Notes under the pieces: model-generated
What the model was told of the DNA's origin: nothing
The model's input: the letters and a program-made list of their open reading frames with translations, nothing else
The model's database searches: none
Part shown: in pieces, positions 1-8,147 of the stretch
Layout: each line of letters starts with the position of its first letter
How positions within the stretch are numbered: position 1 is the first letter of the stretch
DNA from: Bog-257 sp963846715
GTDB lineage: Bacteria > Acidobacteriota > Terriglobia > Terriglobales > Acidobacteriaceae
NCBI GenBank assembly: GCA_963846715.1
Contig: CAWJXA010000005.1
Coordinates: 482,667 to 546,666, forward strand
Direction: 5' to 3'
Length of the DNA stretch: 64,000 bases
Translations under genes and position numbers: made by a program

Positions 1-1702
1 GCGCCCGGTCTGAATCTGCTGACCGGCGAGACCGGCGCCGGAAAATCCATCCTCATCGACGCGCTAGCGCTACTCCTCGGCGATAAAGCCTCCACCGACA
101 GCATTCGTCATGGTACCGACAAGGCCGTCGTGTCGGCGGTCTTCGAAGCCGGGTCCAAAGCGCTAAATGCTGTGCTGGAAGCCAATGGCCTGGATAACAC
201 TGGCGACGGGCAACTGATTCTTCGTCGCGAGATCGCATCCGGGGGCAAAGGTCGCGTATTCGTGAATAATCAGCCGGCGACGGTGACCGTCCTCAAGCAA
301 CTGGCCCCGCACCTGGCGGTTATCCACGCGCAGAATGAGGCGGTGCTGGCGTTCGATGCGGCTTCGCGACTGGCGCTGCTCGATGCCTTCGCCGGAGCGG
401 ACACCTCGCCGGTTGCGGCGGCATTCGAGAAATGGAACCAGGTCCGCCATCGCATTGCCGATCTGGAGCGCGACGAGCATGACCGGCTTCGCCTGCTGGA
501 CTTGTGGAGCTTTCAGCGCAAGGAGATTGCCGACGCGCGCCTGCAGCCGGAAGAGGACACCAAGCTCGAGGCCGAGAAGCGCGTGCTGGGCAACTCCGAA
601 AAGGTGTTCACCTCCGCGATGGCAGCCTATGACGCGCTCTATGAGAACAACGCGTCAGCGGCAGCTTCGATTCGCGTGGCGACACGCCATATCGAGGAAC
701 TGTCGCGCTTCGACGAGAAATTCCGCCAGTCGCTGCCTGAGCTGGAGTCGGCGCGCATTACCCTGGAGGACATCGGTCAGACGCTTCGCGATTACGCGGA
801 GGGCATCGAGGCGTCGCCCGCGCGGCTTGCCGAAGTCGAGGATCGGTTGGCGTTGCTCGATCGCATGAAGCGCAAATACGGGCCGACGCTTGACGATGTG
901 ATCGCGCTCGGCGACGAGCTCGAACGTAAGCTCAACGAGATGGAGAACAAGGACGAGGTCCTGCGCGGCTTGAAGGTCGAGCTGGCGAGCGCCGCGACGA
1001 AGTATCTGGAGGCGGCGCGCGGTCTTTCGCGCCATCGCTACGAAGCGGCGCGCAAGCTGGAGAAGATGGTCGAGAGCGAGATCAACGAGCTGGCCATGAA
1101 GGCGCGCTTCAAAGTCGAGGTCAGCGGCTCGGACGAGGAAGGGAACTGGAGCGCCCGCGGCTTCGACCAGGTGCAGTATCTGATCTCGGCCAATCCTGGG
1201 GAGCCACTTGGTCCAGTCGAGGAGATTGCGTCAGGCGGCGAACTGTCGCGGGTAATGCTGGCGTTGAAGACGAGCGTCGAGGCTGGTCAGACGAAACGAG
1301 GCGGGCGTAATGGCTCAAGACCCAGCCTCTCGCCAACTGAAGGCGAGAAGGGTGGGGCACCCGAATCGAAGATCTCCCAACATTCGGGTTCACGAACCCT
1401 GGTTTTCGACGAGATTGACAGCGGAATCGGCGGGCGCGCCGCCGAAGCGGTTGGCAAGAAGTTGAAGCAGTTGGCGCGTACCAAGCAGGTTCTATGCGTA
1501 ACTCACCTGCCGCAGATCGCGTCATTCGCTGACCAGCATTATCTTGATCGAGAAGCGGGAATCAGGCGGCAGGACGAAGACCTCAGTCCGGCCCCTTGAT
1601 GCCGAAGAGCGCACCCGCGAGATAGCCCGCATGATCAGCGGCGCCAAACTGACGGATACATCGCTGAAGCATGCCGAGCAGATGCTTAAGGCAAACCGGT
1701 AG
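1..1702 (+). CDS. recN: DNA repair protein RecN, 5' truncated by window edge, one frame shift near 3' end
   Basis: RecN is an SMC-like ATPase that helps process double-strand breaks during recombinational repair in the cytoplasm. The reading frame is already open at base 1 and shows the Walker A motif GETGAGKS near the edge, a long coiled-coil middle, the ABC signature SGGELSRVMLALK (about 1234-1272) and Walker B LVFDEIDSGIGG, then THLPQIA. The frame starting at base 1 closes at 1599, but after HYL the expected continuation (IEKRESGGRT, then LDAEERTREIARMISGAKLTD) lies one base over and ends at 1702. A single extra base near 1548-1550 explains this. An in-frame insert of about 35 residues lies between signature and Walker B. 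Identity is secure; whether the shift is real or a sequencing error cannot be decided here. Confidence 0.93.
1288..1395 (+). repeat. Palindrome-bearing in-frame insertion inside recN
   Basis: Between the ABC signature helix and Walker B of RecN, about 105 nt encode a low-complexity stretch (GGRNGSRPSLSPTEGEKGGA and on) where most RecN proteins have only a few residues. The DNA holds an imperfect hairpin: TCTCGCC at 1328-1334 and GGCGAGA at 1342-1348, flanked by CCCAGCC and GGGTGGG. This looks like a short palindromic element captured in frame. The limits given are approximate. Confidence 0.5.
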
Positions 1703-2037
1703 TTCGGTTTGTGGCCGCTCACGCAACTTCTGGTCTGGAGTTGACCCCGTAGATTGTGAGTCGCCAAGAGTGCCACGATAGTGCCGAAACGTGCGTCGAG
1801 GGCCCTGGCGGGCGATTCCTGAGGCCTGTGGTCCTAAGCGGAGGATGTTTGGCCTACCCGGAGTACCTGGCATCGGTTTACGCGGCTCCTGCGGCGTTTT
1901 GAGCGGCATTTTAGTAGGAGATAATACTAGCACTTTGCGGGAAACAGCTGCGTACACCAAAATCTCATAATAAGTAGCATTTAAGTGTTAATTTGGATGA
2001 CTGCTTTCCCGTTGCGGAACCCGCCGCCGTTAGGTCT
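1703..2037. other. Gap without a recognisable gene
   Basis: These 335 bases between recN and the broken DinB gene hold no reading frame with recognisable protein content on either strand. I see no tRNA-like fold, no clear promoter and no long repeat. An antisense open frame crossing the recN end and this gap has no family features. Confidence 0.5.
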
Positions 2038-2532
2038 TTACTTGATGGCCCCTTCTTTTCCTGCCAACCTGCGTAGCAGCCCGATTTGTCCGTTGTGATA
2101 GCCCTCGTGATAATGCAGACGGATCAAGTGCATCCGCCGACGGAGCCCGTTAGCGGCGGCCGGCGCATCTGTTCCGGCACGGGCTGACTCAACGCTTCAT
2201 CGGAGAGTGCCGCGAGAGCCGGAACCAGTTGATGCTGGGTGTCGCTTAGAATGCCGCGGAGGGTGGCGAGATCAGGTGCCTTATCGCCGGGCTGGAGCGG
2301 GTTCGATCCACGGGACGTAGTGTGCGGTGATTTCTTCGCCCGCCAGCGGCGCACTCCCGGCGAGCTTCAGCACCGTATTACGGGCGGCGACGACGTGTCC
2401 CAGCACCCAGTTCAGGCAGTTGCCGGCGCCCGGTGGCTGGACCAGGCTCTCTTCGTTGGTCAAGTCCTCAAGGTTGCGCTTGATGGCTCCGTAGCTGAAT
2501 TCGTACATGTTCGCAAGTTCGGCGCCGGTCAT
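2038..2532 (-). pseudogene. DinB-fold protein, broken by two compensating frame shifts
   Basis: The reverse strand encodes an approximately 164-residue DinB/YfiT-superfamily four-helix protein, a fold usually binding a metal through histidines and often acting as a thiol-dependent transferase or of unknown function. The N-terminal piece starts MTGAELANMYEFSYGAIKRN and carries LNWVLGHVVAARN, with the first metal-ligand histidine. The frame then shifts near 2305 (RGSNPLQPGDKAPDLATLRG continues in another frame) and shifts back near 2170-2185, giving the C-terminal HYHEGYHNGQIGLLRRLAGK with the HxxxxxH-type ligands and a stop at 2038. First and last segments are in the same frame, so the two one-base changes cancel. 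It may be a pseudogene or an intact gene with two base-calling errors. A second DinB gene lies at 33.1-33.6 kb. Confidence 0.7.
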
Positions 2533-2582
2533 GAGCTAGCTCTCCTGCGAAGGATTGTACAAGCCCGCCACGTTGAAAAGCA

Positions 2583-2859
2583 TTCACCACGGAGACACGG
2601 AGGGCACGGAGTTCTATTTTCTACTGGAGGTTGGGCATGACTAAGAGTCCTGCCCTAATAAAACCCAGAAGTATCCATCAGACGCCTTGTTTTCCAGTCT
2701 CCTCCGTGATCTCTGGGCCTCCGTGGTTGATTTGCCTTCCCGGCGAGCCGCAGGGCCTGTGATATCCGCTACTTGAAAAACTTTGTTCACCACGGAGGCA
2801 CCGAGGGCACGGAGTTCTACTTCAAGTCCTCTCCGGGATCTCCGTGCCTCCGTGGTGAA
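2583..2859. repeat. Two copies of a CACGGAGG-type palindromic intergenic repeat
   Basis: Two inverted-repeat units lie back to back. Copy 2 (2786-2859) opens with TTCACCACGGAGGCACCGAG and closes with GTGCCTCCGTGGTGAA, forming a long hairpin. Copy 1 (2583-2737) has the same opening with more diverged arms, closing near CCTCCGTGGTTGA. A short degenerate relative, ACCACAGAGACACAAAGACA, occurs at about 51853. The unit looks like a dispersed non-coding palindromic element. Confidence 0.8.
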
Positions 2860-2924
2860 TTTGCCTCCTCCCATTGGCTGCGGAAAATGCACGATAGGCT
2901 GCTAAATTGCGCCATTTCACGCCG

Positions 2925-2954
2925 TTACCTTGGTGATTCCTGCACTGCTACAAT
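2925..2954 (+). promoter_or_regulatory. Possible sigma-70 type promoter for the ispH-hopanoid operon
   Basis: A good -10 match, TACAAT (2949-2954), sits 18 bases after a weak -35 candidate, TTACCT (2925-2930). It is about 55 bases upstream of the ispH start and downstream of the repeat pair. This is pattern matching only. Confidence 0.3.
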
Positions 2955-3009
2955 AGAGTAATTGTGGGGAAAAGCGGGTTTCTACTCGTATACTTGGACA
3001 CCATAACGA

Positions 3010-3993
3010 ATGACTCAACGTAATGCGAAAACCTTACTTTTACTGAAGCCGCGGGGCTTCTGTGCCGGCGTCGTGCGCGCCATTGACATTGTACGCATCG
3101 CCCTGGAGACCTTCGGAGCGCCGATTTACGTGCGCAAAGAGATTGTCCACAACCGTTACGTGGTGGACGAGCTGAGCGCCAAAGGCGCCATCTTTGTCGA
3201 TAGCGTCGACGAAGTCCCGGCGGGCGAGCGGATCATCTACAGCGCCCATGGAGTCGCTCCCGAGGTGCGCGACTCCAGCAAGCTGCGCGAGCTTCGAGTC
3301 ATCGATGCAACTTGTCCGCTGGTCACCAAGGTCCACGTGGAAGCCGTGAAGTTTGCGCGCGAAGGCTATTCGCTAATTCTTATTGGCCACCGCGATCACG
3401 ATGAAGTCATCGGCACCCTGGGCGAAGCGCCCGATGTTACCCAGGTGGTAGATTCGCCGGAAGACGTCGAGGCACTCGAAGTTCCCGATCCCAACCGCGT
3501 CGCTTATCTGACCCAGACCACGCTCAGTTTGGATGAAACCAGTCACGTTATCGCGGCGCTGAGAAAGAAGTTCCCCAAGATTCAGGGGCCGCACGCGCAA
3601 GACATCTGTTATGCCACGGAGAACCGGCAGACCGCAGTGAAAGACGTGGCCGGCGAGTGCGATCTTCTCTTGATCGTCGGCTCCGACAACAGTTCCAATT
3701 CCAACCGGCTGGTCGAAGTGGCCCGCAATCTGGGCGCGCAATCGCATCTAATCGAGAACTATCGCTCGATTCGGCCGGAGTGGCTGGAGAACGTCAATAC
3801 GGTTGGTTTGACCGCGGGCGCTTCGGCGCCTGAGATCCTGGTGCAAGAGGCGGTGACATTCCTGGAAGAGCAGGGCTTCACCAATATGCGTGAGATTGAA
3901 GTCATGCCCGAGCATGTTCGCTTCGGATTGCCCTCCGAGATTGTCGAGGCCATTGGCGCTGCGCCTGCCATGGCGGGGTCTCCGGCGGAGTAA
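3010..3993 (+). CDS. ispH: 4-hydroxy-3-methylbut-2-enyl diphosphate reductase (IspH/LytB)
   Basis: IspH is the last enzyme of the MEP pathway and reduces HMBPP to IPP and DMAPP with a [4Fe-4S] cluster. The 327-residue product has the normal length. The three cluster cysteines are visible: C18 (GFCAGV), C102 (ATCPLVTKV) and C200 (DICYATENRQ). Also visible are the substrate-binding histidines in IVHNRY, SAHGV and GHRDHDE, the TQTTLS segment, and the SNSNRL and ASAPE loops. It is the first gene of a long forward operon; shc begins 9 bases after its stop. Placing the IPP/DMAPP enzyme at the head of a triterpenoid operon fits coordinated precursor supply. Confidence 0.97.
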   Translation: MTQRNAKTLLLLKPRGFCAGVVRAIDIVRIALETFGAPIYVRKEIVHNRYVVDELSAKGAIFVDSVDEVPAGERIIYSAHGVAPEVRDSSKLRELRVIDATCPLVTKVHVEAVKFAREGYSLILIGHRDHDEVIGTLGEAPDVTQVVDSPEDVEALEVPDPNRVAYLTQTTLSLDETSHVIAALRKKFPKIQGPHAQDICYATENRQTAVKDVAGECDLLLIVGSDNSSNSNRLVEVARNLGAQSHLIENYRSIRPEWLENVNTVGLTAGASAPEILVQEAVTFLEEQGFTNMREIEVMPEHVRFGLPSEIVEAIGAAPAMAGSPAE

Positions 3994-4001
3994 GAAGGGG
4001 A

Positions 4002-5987
4002 ATGGCAGATTCTGATCGTGCCGAAGTTCGCTTCGGCAAAATCGATGACATAAAAAGCCGGGTGGCCGCCGCCATCGATGCTTCACGGCAATACCTGTTC
4101 TCTCTGCAGGACCGCGAAGAAGGCTACTGGTGTGGCGAACTGGGGGCCGACACCACCCTGGTTTCCGACTACATCCTGCTGCATCGCCTGTTGGGCACCG
4201 AGGATCCGGTGCGCACGCAGAAGTGTGCCACCGAGATTCTGAATCGTCAGAATCCCGACGGCGGCTGGCCAATTTACAACGACGGTCCTTCCAATGTCAG
4301 CGCCTGCGTCAAGGCTTATTTCGCGCTGAAGATGGCAGGCTACAGCCCCGATCATCCGCAAATGAAGAAGGCCCGCGAGCGCATTCTCGCTTTAGGCGGC
4401 GTCACTGCGGTAAATACTTTTACCAAGATTTATCTTTGCTTCCTCGGGCAATACGATTACGACGCAGTCCCGGCTATCCCGCCCGAGATCGTGCTCTTTC
4501 CCAAGTGGTTCTGGTTCAACATCTACGAAATCTCATCGTGGTCGCGCGCCATTCTGGTGCCGCTCTCCATCGCCTACGCCAAGAAGCCGTTCAAGAAGAT
4601 TCCCCCGGAGCAGGGGATCGACGAGCTTTTCGTAGGCGGTCGTACGCGCACCCAGCTACGTCTGAAATGGGCGAAGAAACTGATTAGCTGGCGCAATTTC
4701 TTCCTCGTCCTCGATCGCATGGTCCACCTGCTGGAGCAGATCCATGTTCGTCCCCTGCGGTCGCTGGCCCTGAAGGTGGCCGAGAAGTGGATGCTGGAAC
4801 GCATGGAGATGAGCGATGGCCTGGGCGCAATCTATCCCGGCATCATGAACTCCATCATCGCGCTGCGCTGCCTCGGATACTCGCTGGACGATCCCCAGTT
4901 CATCCGCGCCATGGATGAGTTTGAAAAGCTCGGCATCGAGGAAGACACCACCTTCCGCATGCAACCCTGCATGTCGCCGGTATGGGATACCGCCTATGCG
5001 GTGTTTGCCTTGGCGGAAAGCGGGGTGGCGGCCAACGATCCCCGGCTGGTTCGCCCTTGCGAATGGATGCTGCGCAAGCAGGTGACACGCAAAGGCGACT
5101 GGTGCGTGAAGAATCGCAACGCCGCGCCGGCAGGCTGGTACTTCGAGTTCAACAACGAGTTCTATCCCGACGTGGACGACAGCGCCCAGGTGATGCTGGC
5201 GCTTAGCCGCGTCAAGACCAGCAACGAGAGTTATCACTCCAAGTCGACGCAACGTGCGCTGGACTGGATCTTGTCCATGCAGTGCAAGAATGGCGGTTGG
5301 GCATCGTTCGATAAGAACAACAATCGTATGGTGTTCCAGAACATTCCCTTTGCCGATCACAACGCCATGCTCGACCCGGCGACGGTCGACATCACCGGCC
5401 GGGTGTTGGAATGCCTGGGCAGCTACGGCTACTCGCTGAAGGACCAGCCGGTGCGGCGAGCCGTGGAGTTCATCAAGCGCGAGCAGGCAGTTGACGGTTC
5501 ATGGTTTGGACGTTGGGGAGTGAACTACATCTACGGCACCATGCAAGTGCTGCGCGGCCTGGAAGCGGTGGGTATGGACCACCACGAGACCTGCATACTG
5601 CAAGCCGTGGAGTGGCTGCGCATGATGCAGAATCCCGATGGCGGTTGGGGTGAGACTTGCGATTCCTACGACGATCCCAACAGCAAGGGAGTAGGCCCAA
5701 GCACGGCGTCGCAGACCGCTTGGGCGGTTATGGGGTTGCTCGCCGCCAATGACACCCGGAACGATTCGCTGCAGCACGGCATCGCTTATCTGCTGAAGAC
5801 GCAGCGCAAAGATGGTTCGTGGGACGAAGCCTTGTACACCGGCACCGGTTTCCCGCGCGTGTTTTACCTGATGTATTACATGTATCGGCAGTATTTCCCG
5901 CTGCTGGCGCTGACGACGTATGCGAAAGCCGCAGCGGCCGCGCAGGAAGAGCAGATGCGCATCGCCCGGAGAGACAGTAGTCAGTAG
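4002..5987 (+). CDS. shc: Squalene-hopene cyclase
   Basis: The enzyme cyclises squalene to hopene/diplopterol at the membrane in one proton-initiated cascade. The 661 residues match the family length. The catalytic acid motif D390-V-D-D393 (in YPDVDDSAQ) is intact, and several QW repeats are visible, such as QNPDGGW, QCKNGGWASF, AVDGSWFG and QRKDGSWDE. The start at 4002 follows a purine-rich AAGAAGGGG ribosome site just after the ispH stop, so the two genes are tightly coupled. No break or missing motif was seen. In hopanoid nomenclature this corresponds to hpnF. Confidence 0.97.
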   Translation: MADSDRAEVRFGKIDDIKSRVAAAIDASRQYLFSLQDREEGYWCGELGADTTLVSDYILLHRLLGTEDPVRTQKCATEILNRQNPDGGWPIYNDGPSNVSACVKAYFALKMAGYSPDHPQMKKARERILALGGVTAVNTFTKIYLCFLGQYDYDAVPAIPPEIVLFPKWFWFNIYEISSWSRAILVPLSIAYAKKPFKKIPPEQGIDELFVGGRTRTQLRLKWAKKLISWRNFFLVLDRMVHLLEQIHVRPLRSLALKVAEKWMLERMEMSDGLGAIYPGIMNSIIALRCLGYSLDDPQFIRAMDEFEKLGIEEDTTFRMQPCMSPVWDTAYAVFALAESGVAANDPRLVRPCEWMLRKQVTRKGDWCVKNRNAAPAGWYFEFNNEFYPDVDDSAQVMLALSRVKTSNESYHSKSTQRALDWILSMQCKNGGWASFDKNNNRMVFQNIPFADHNAMLDPATVDITGRVLECLGSYGYSLKDQPVRRAVEFIKREQAVDGSWFGRWGVNYIYGTMQVLRGLEAVGMDHHETCILQAVEWLRMMQNPDGGWGETCDSYDDPNSKGVGPSTASQTAWAVMGLLAANDTRNDSLQHGIAYLLKTQRKDGSWDEALYTGTGFPRVFYLMYYMYRQYFPLLALTTYAKAAAAAQEEQMRIARRDSSQ

Positions 5988-6127
5988 CCAGTTGCCAGTT
6001 GTCAGCAGCGACAAGTCTGGATCACGGCGATCAAAGGGTTCCTTCGACTCCTCGCTGCGCTCGTCGCTCAGGATGACACCCAAGAAATAATTGCCCGGCT
6101 AACAACTACTGGCTGCTGACAACTGAA
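5979..6127. repeat. Intergenic inverted repeat with GTTGCCAGTTGTCAGC arms
   Basis: Between shc and hpnA lie two copies of a CAGTAGCCAGTTGCCAGTTG-like sequence in opposite orientation (5979-6006, and ACTACTGGCTGCTGACAACT at 6104-6123). They flank a central segment with a second small palindrome (CTCCTCGCTGCGCTCGTCG). A related arm, GCAGTTGCCGGTTGTCGG, recurs at 10262. This is a dispersed non-coding element within an operon. Confidence 0.65.
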
Positions 6128-6129
6128 CA

Positions 6130-7119
6130 ATGAGATGTTTCGTTACAGGAGCGACCGGATTTCTGGGAAGCCACGTCGCGCGCCAACTGCTTTCTCAAGG
6201 TGCGGATTTGCGGCTGCTGGTGCGGTCCACCAGCCGCGTCGACAACATAGCCGATCTCCCGGCTGAGCGCGCGATCGGCGACCTGCGCGATCCGCAATCG
6301 TTGCAGAACGGCATGTCAGGTTGCGAGTTTGTCTTCCATGTGGCCGCGGACTATCGCCTCTGGGCACGCAACGGGCAGGAACTGTATGACTCCAACGTCG
6401 AAGGCACGCGCAACATCCTGGCGGCGGCGAGAGAATCAGGTGTGCGGCGGGTTATTTATACCAGCAGCGTTGCCACCATGGGATTCGGCAACAATGGCCG
6501 TCTCACGGATGAGAAAACGCCGGTCACCCTGGCCAACATGATTGGCGATTACAAGCGCAGCAAGTTCCTGGCGGAGCAACTGGTGATTGAGGCAGGACGT
6601 GGCGGGCAAAACGTTGTTGTGGTGAATCCCACCACTCCTATTGGTGAGCGCGATATTAAGCCGACACCCACGGGGAGGATCGTAGTTGATTTCCTGAAGC
6701 GCAAATTTCCGGCGTACGTTGATACGGGGCTGAACCTGGTGGATGTCGCCGACTGCGCTCGCGGACACCTGCTTGCGATGGAGAAAGCCGTGCCCGGTGA
6801 GCGTTATATCCTGGGCGGCGAGAACCTGACCTTGAAGCAGATCCTGGATAAACTGGCAGCGATTACGGGTCTGCCTTCGCCCAAGGTGAAACTGCCGTAC
6901 GCGGTGGCGTACGCAACTGGCGTAGTCGACACGCTCATAAGCGGTACCATGATGAGGCGCGAGCCGCGAGTCACACTGGATTCGGTGCGCATGGGTCGTA
7001 AGAAGATGTTCATCACCAGCGCGAAGGCCGAGCGCGAGTTGGGATGGAACCCTGGCCCGGTGGATGATGCGTTGCGCCGCGCAGTCGAGTGGTTCCGCAC
7101 GAACGGCTATGACAAGTAA
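6130..7119 (+). CDS. hpnA: Hopanoid-associated sugar epimerase HpnA (NAD-dependent SDR)
   Basis: This is an extended short-chain dehydrogenase/reductase of 329 residues. The nucleotide-binding motif GATGFLG is at residues 7-13, and the catalytic pair Y141-x3-K145 (DYKRSK) is intact; TSSVATMG upstream supplies the serine/threonine region. HpnA proteins occur almost only in hopanoid clusters, but their substrate has not been firmly settled; a role in side-chain sugar processing is the usual assumption. It follows shc and its end overlaps the start of the next gene by 11 bases, indicating translational coupling. Confidence 0.9.
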   Translation: MRCFVTGATGFLGSHVARQLLSQGADLRLLVRSTSRVDNIADLPAERAIGDLRDPQSLQNGMSGCEFVFHVAADYRLWARNGQELYDSNVEGTRNILAAARESGVRRVIYTSSVATMGFGNNGRLTDEKTPVTLANMIGDYKRSKFLAEQLVIEAGRGGQNVVVVNPTTPIGERDIKPTPTGRIVVDFLKRKFPAYVDTGLNLVDVADCARGHLLAMEKAVPGERYILGGENLTLKQILDKLAAITGLPSPKVKLPYAVAYATGVVDTLISGTMMRREPRVTLDSVRMGRKKMFITSAKAERELGWNPGPVDDALRRAVEWFRTNGYDK

Positions 7120-7813
7120 GCCCATCGCCATTGTGGCGGCGATGCCGGTAGAACTAGCGCCCCTGCTGCGAGGGGTGTCTTCGCAAGCGGTGGACGGGGT
7201 CGACCTTTTCGAGCTGCCGGAAGCCATGGTTGCCGTTGGTGGTATTGGAGAAAAATGTGCCCGTCACGCCGCTGACGTAGCGATTGAGCACGCGCAGCCG
7301 AGGCTGCTGGTTTCCGCGGGAATGGCGGGTGCCATCTCGCCGAGGCTAAAGGTTGGCGATGTTGGCCGGATTCGTGAGGTAGTTGATGTGGCTAGTGGCG
7401 ACCACTACCTTACGCGTGGAGGCGAATGGGTGCTGGTAACTTCGCAAGACGTAAGTGATGCCGCCGAGAAACAGAGCTTACTGACGAAGTATCAAGCGGA
7501 CGTCGTGGATATGGAAGGAGCGGCCGTAGCCCAGGTGGCGAAGGAGCGAGGATTAGAGTTCGCTGCGGTTAAGGCCATTTCCGATGACGCTTCCTTCGTG
7601 ATGCCGCCGATGAACCGATTCATCGATGGAAAAGGAAGGTTTCAGACAAGGCAGTTTTTATTCTACGTAGCCCTTCATCCGAAATGGTGGGCTGCACTGG
7701 GAAAAATAAGGAAGAATAGCTCCATCGCGTCTGTGAACCTGTGCTCTGCTGTAACACATCTAACTGGGGAGTATTCAGCTTCTCAGCCGGAGCCAAACGC
7801 TTCCTTGGCTTAA
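7109..7813 (+). CDS. hpnG: HpnG-like nucleoside phosphorylase of hopanoid side-chain synthesis
   Basis: The 234-residue product belongs to the PNP/UDP phosphorylase superfamily. HpnG removes adenine from adenosylhopane to give phosphoribohopane. Visible features are the N-terminal IVAAMPVELAPLL, the central LVSAGMAGAISPRLKVGD and the catalytic DMEGAAVAQVA (D134-M-E136). I chose the ATG at 7109, which overlaps the hpnA stop (ATGACAAGTAA), over an in-frame upstream start inside hpnA. The C-terminal 35 residues after WWAALGKI look low in conservation. No hpnH (the radical SAM enzyme making adenosylhopane) lies in the window, so it must be encoded elsewhere if the pathway is complete. Confidence 0.85.
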   Translation: MTSKPIAIVAAMPVELAPLLRGVSSQAVDGVDLFELPEAMVAVGGIGEKCARHAADVAIEHAQPRLLVSAGMAGAISPRLKVGDVGRIREVVDVASGDHYLTRGGEWVLVTSQDVSDAAEKQSLLTKYQADVVDMEGAAVAQVAKERGLEFAAVKAISDDASFVMPPMNRFIDGKGRFQTRQFLFYVALHPKWWAALGKIRKNSSIASVNLCSAVTHLTGEYSASQPEPNASLA

Positions 7814-7844
7814 CGGGCGGCTGAGACAGTGGTTCGATGAGCAG

Positions 7845-8040
7845 GTTCGGGTAGTGCGGCGCTTTAGCGCCGCGTCAGGCGAGCAAGCGTGAGTCGGCCT
7901 TTAGGCCCGGGAACCTTTGATGGAAGCTACTGAATTAAATGGAAGTTGTTAAATTAGACGGCTCTAGAAAGAAGTACCTTAGAGGCTAAAGCCCTGTTTT
8001 ACAAACGCGGGTAACGCGGGCCTGAAGGCCCGCACTACCT
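7845..8040. repeat. Diverged copy of the ~200-bp GTAGTGCGGCGCT repeat
   Basis: The left end, TTCGGGTAGTGCGGCGCTTT (from 7845), and the right end, GGGCCTGAAGGCCCGCACTA (to about 8040), match the ends of the elements at 17.8 and 33.7 kb. The middle is different, but the overall span of 196 bp is alike. The 277 bases between hpnG and the first dehydrogenase hold nothing else recognisable. Confidence 0.65.
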
Positions 8041-8147
8041 GAAGAGCTAGCCAGCACTGAGTTTCCCGCGTTAGGACTTGGGCAAGCAGAATGTCGTGCG
8101 CCACCCAACTCGGTAGTTCCGTCGGCGAGCATGCCATCCCTGCGACG

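Noticed and set aside
1583..1960. 125-codon reverse-strand frame across the recN end
   Set aside because: It overlaps the shifted recN C-terminus antisense and has proline- and arginine-rich content without family features.
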